Both the position numbers and the translations under genes were made by a program. Under the pieces are notes generated by a model. The model was not told the DNA's origin. It saw nothing but the letters and a program-made list of their open reading frames with translations, and made no database searches. A DNA stretch of 6,211 nt from Micavibrio aeruginosavorus (lineage in GTDB: Bacteria; Pseudomonadota; Alphaproteobacteria; Micavibrionales; Micavibrionaceae). Every line of letters starts with the position of its first letter. The first letter of the stretch is position 1. The stretch spans positions 1-6,211 of the forward strand of contig QFQB01000111.1 in the NCBI GenBank assembly GCA_003241475.1, in the 5' to 3' direction. Of this stretch, positions 5,531 to 6,211 are shown in pieces.

Positions 5531-5559
5531 AGTGCGCTACCAGGCTGCGCCACACCCCG
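5483..5559 (-). tRNA. tRNA-Pro (anticodon GGG), CCA encoded
   Basis: The minus strand from 5559 folds as a full cloverleaf. The acceptor stem is CGGGGTG/CACCCCG and the D arm GCGC-AGCCTGGTA-GCGC. The anticodon stem CTTGC/GCAAG holds loop ATGGGGT with anticodon GGG, reading CCC proline. The T arm is GCAAG-TTCAAAT-CTTGT, then discriminator A (5486) and genomic CCA (5485-5483). It is intact, so insertion of the neighbouring island at its 3' end has left or restored a complete gene. In Alphaproteobacteria a tRNA-Pro downstream of this merR gene is common. Confidence 0.96.
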
Positions 5560-5570
5560 ACTGGAGGAAG

Positions 5571-5599
5571 GAAATAGCCTTTTTCCGGAGAAAGGTCAA
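5571..5599 (-). promoter_or_regulatory. Putative promoter of tRNA-Pro
   Basis: TTGACC (5599-5594, 5/6) is followed after exactly 17 nt by TATTTC (5576-5571, 3/6), about 11 nt before the tRNA 5' end. It lies between the merR terminator and the tRNA, so the tRNA has its own promoter. Confidence 0.5.
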
Positions 5600-5613
5600 A
5601 CCTTATTGCCATG

Positions 5614-5639
5614 AAAAAAGCCCCGCTTGAGGGGCTTTT
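5614..5639 (-). terminator. Rho-independent terminator of the merR gene
   Basis: On the minus strand AAAAGCCCC (5639-5631) pairs with GGGGCTTTT (5624-5616) around a 6-nt loop (TCAAGC), followed by a T-run (5619-5614). It lies 22 nt past the merR stop and separates that transcript from tRNA-Pro. The arm symmetry would allow weaker function on the other strand. Confidence 0.88.
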
Positions 5640-5661
5640 AAGTCGAAATCAGCCTGAAGAG

Positions 5662-6147
5662 TTACGCTTGCTGGGGTAGCATGGCACGAAGTTCCTTCAA
5701 CTCGTCCAGCATTTCCTCAAGCGCCGAGCGCTGACGGTCTGACAGATTGTAAACCTTGGCAGGCTTGTCGAAGGTGATTTTGCCTTCAACCTGCGCACGG
5801 GGTGTCTCCGCAACTACTTTTTGTTCAACAGCAGGCGTGGCAACCGCTTCTTCGGCGGCCATGGCTTGAGCCGCAATCTGGTTCTTGCCCTGACCTTTCA
5901 AGAGCTTTTGAACGCCCTTGATCGTGTAGCCTTCAGTGTACAAAAGGAAATGGATATGCTTGAGGAGCGCTACGTCTTCAGGACGATAATAACGACGACC
6001 GCCGCCGCGCTTCAACGGCTTTACTTGGCTGAACTTGGTTTCCCAAAAACGGAGCACGTGCTGCGGAACATCCAGTTCATCGGCCACTTCTGAAATAGTT
6101 CGGAATGCGCCTTGCGCTTTCTTTGCGCCCTTGGGGTCGGATGACAT
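5662..6147 (-). CDS. MerR family transcriptional regulator (start may lie upstream, outside window)
   Basis: A DNA-binding regulator with a MerR-type winged helix-turn-helix: helix-turn-helix TISEVADELDVPQHVLRFWE (17-36), then KFSQVKPLKRGGGRRYYRPE (38-57), the wing. A proline/alanine linker (about 90-125) follows, then a C-terminal helix (NLSDRQRSALEEMLDELKEL, 134-153) suited to dimerisation. No Cys-rich metal site is visible. This is the form found next to ihfA and before tRNA-Pro in many Alphaproteobacteria; its ligand and targets are not known to me. It is core genome, outside the island. ATG 6147 has no Shine-Dalgarno, and the frame stays open without any alternative start codon from 6148 to the window end (QNSYNSDSSVNQKA upstream), so the true start may be beyond base 6211. 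Confidence 0.88.
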   Translation of the reverse strand: MSSDPKGAKKAQGAFRTISEVADELDVPQHVLRFWETKFSQVKPLKRGGGRRYYRPEDVALLKHIHFLLYTEGYTIKGVQKLLKGQGKNQIAAQAMAAEEAVATPAVEQKVVAETPRAQVEGKITFDKPAKVYNLSDRQRSALEEMLDELKELRAMLPQQA

Positions 6148-6211
6148 TTGCGGTGCCGTTGGCGTGGCTTTCTGGTTAACGGAGGAATCGCTGTTGTAAG
6201 AATTCTGAATC

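Noticed and set aside
5821..6093. 90-codon plus-strand frame inside merR
   Set aside because: Antisense shadow of a clear MerR-family gene.
1..6211. CRISPR array
   Set aside because: No regularly spaced repeats of 20 nt or more were found; the direct repeats seen are 7-9 nt pairs only.

Overview
The window looks like the end of an alphaproteobacterial chromosomal core segment joined to an integrated element that carries defence-type genes. The right end (about 5483-6211) is core: a MerR-family regulator of the kind that follows ihfA in many Alphaproteobacteria, its rho-independent terminator, and a tRNA-Pro(GGG) gene with encoded CCA. All genes I accept lie on the minus strand. I cannot name the genus.

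Directly past the 3' end of the tRNA is an intact tyrosine-recombinase integrase (4388-5383). This is the usual arrangement for an island inserted into a tRNA 3' end, so I read about 1-5486 as the island. Its far attachment site is not in the window.

The centre of the island is a reverse transcriptase (2473-3936) with an intact RT core (F-D motif A, AQGSS motif B, YSDD motif C). It has no intron, integrase or maturase features. It resembles the defence-associated UG/DRT group and from memory is closest to the DRT2-like type. A 451-nt gene-free stretch precedes it. The proximal part has a perfect TATAAT box, then several hairpins ending in a 17-bp stem 21 nt before the RT start codon: a candidate template or partner ncRNA. 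The distal part holds two inverted-repeat elements near the integrase end. A 37-codon open frame across the candidate ncRNA overlaps the RT start by ATGA.

Downstream of the RT, 2239-2436 folds on paper into a compact multi-hairpin RNA ending in a textbook terminator. It is a second ncRNA candidate, or an elaborate 3' UTR. Next comes a tight two-gene operon of small membrane proteins (58 and 113 aa, 2214-1693). They could be partners or effectors of the RT system, or unrelated.

The left end is more A+T-rich: a 211-aa protein of unknown function (957-1592), then an ABC/OLD-type AAA ATPase (1-852) that runs off the window just after its switch histidine. Such ATPases are common in phage-defence modules, and with the unknown gene it may be a second system. 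The changes in base composition suggest the island was assembled in pieces.
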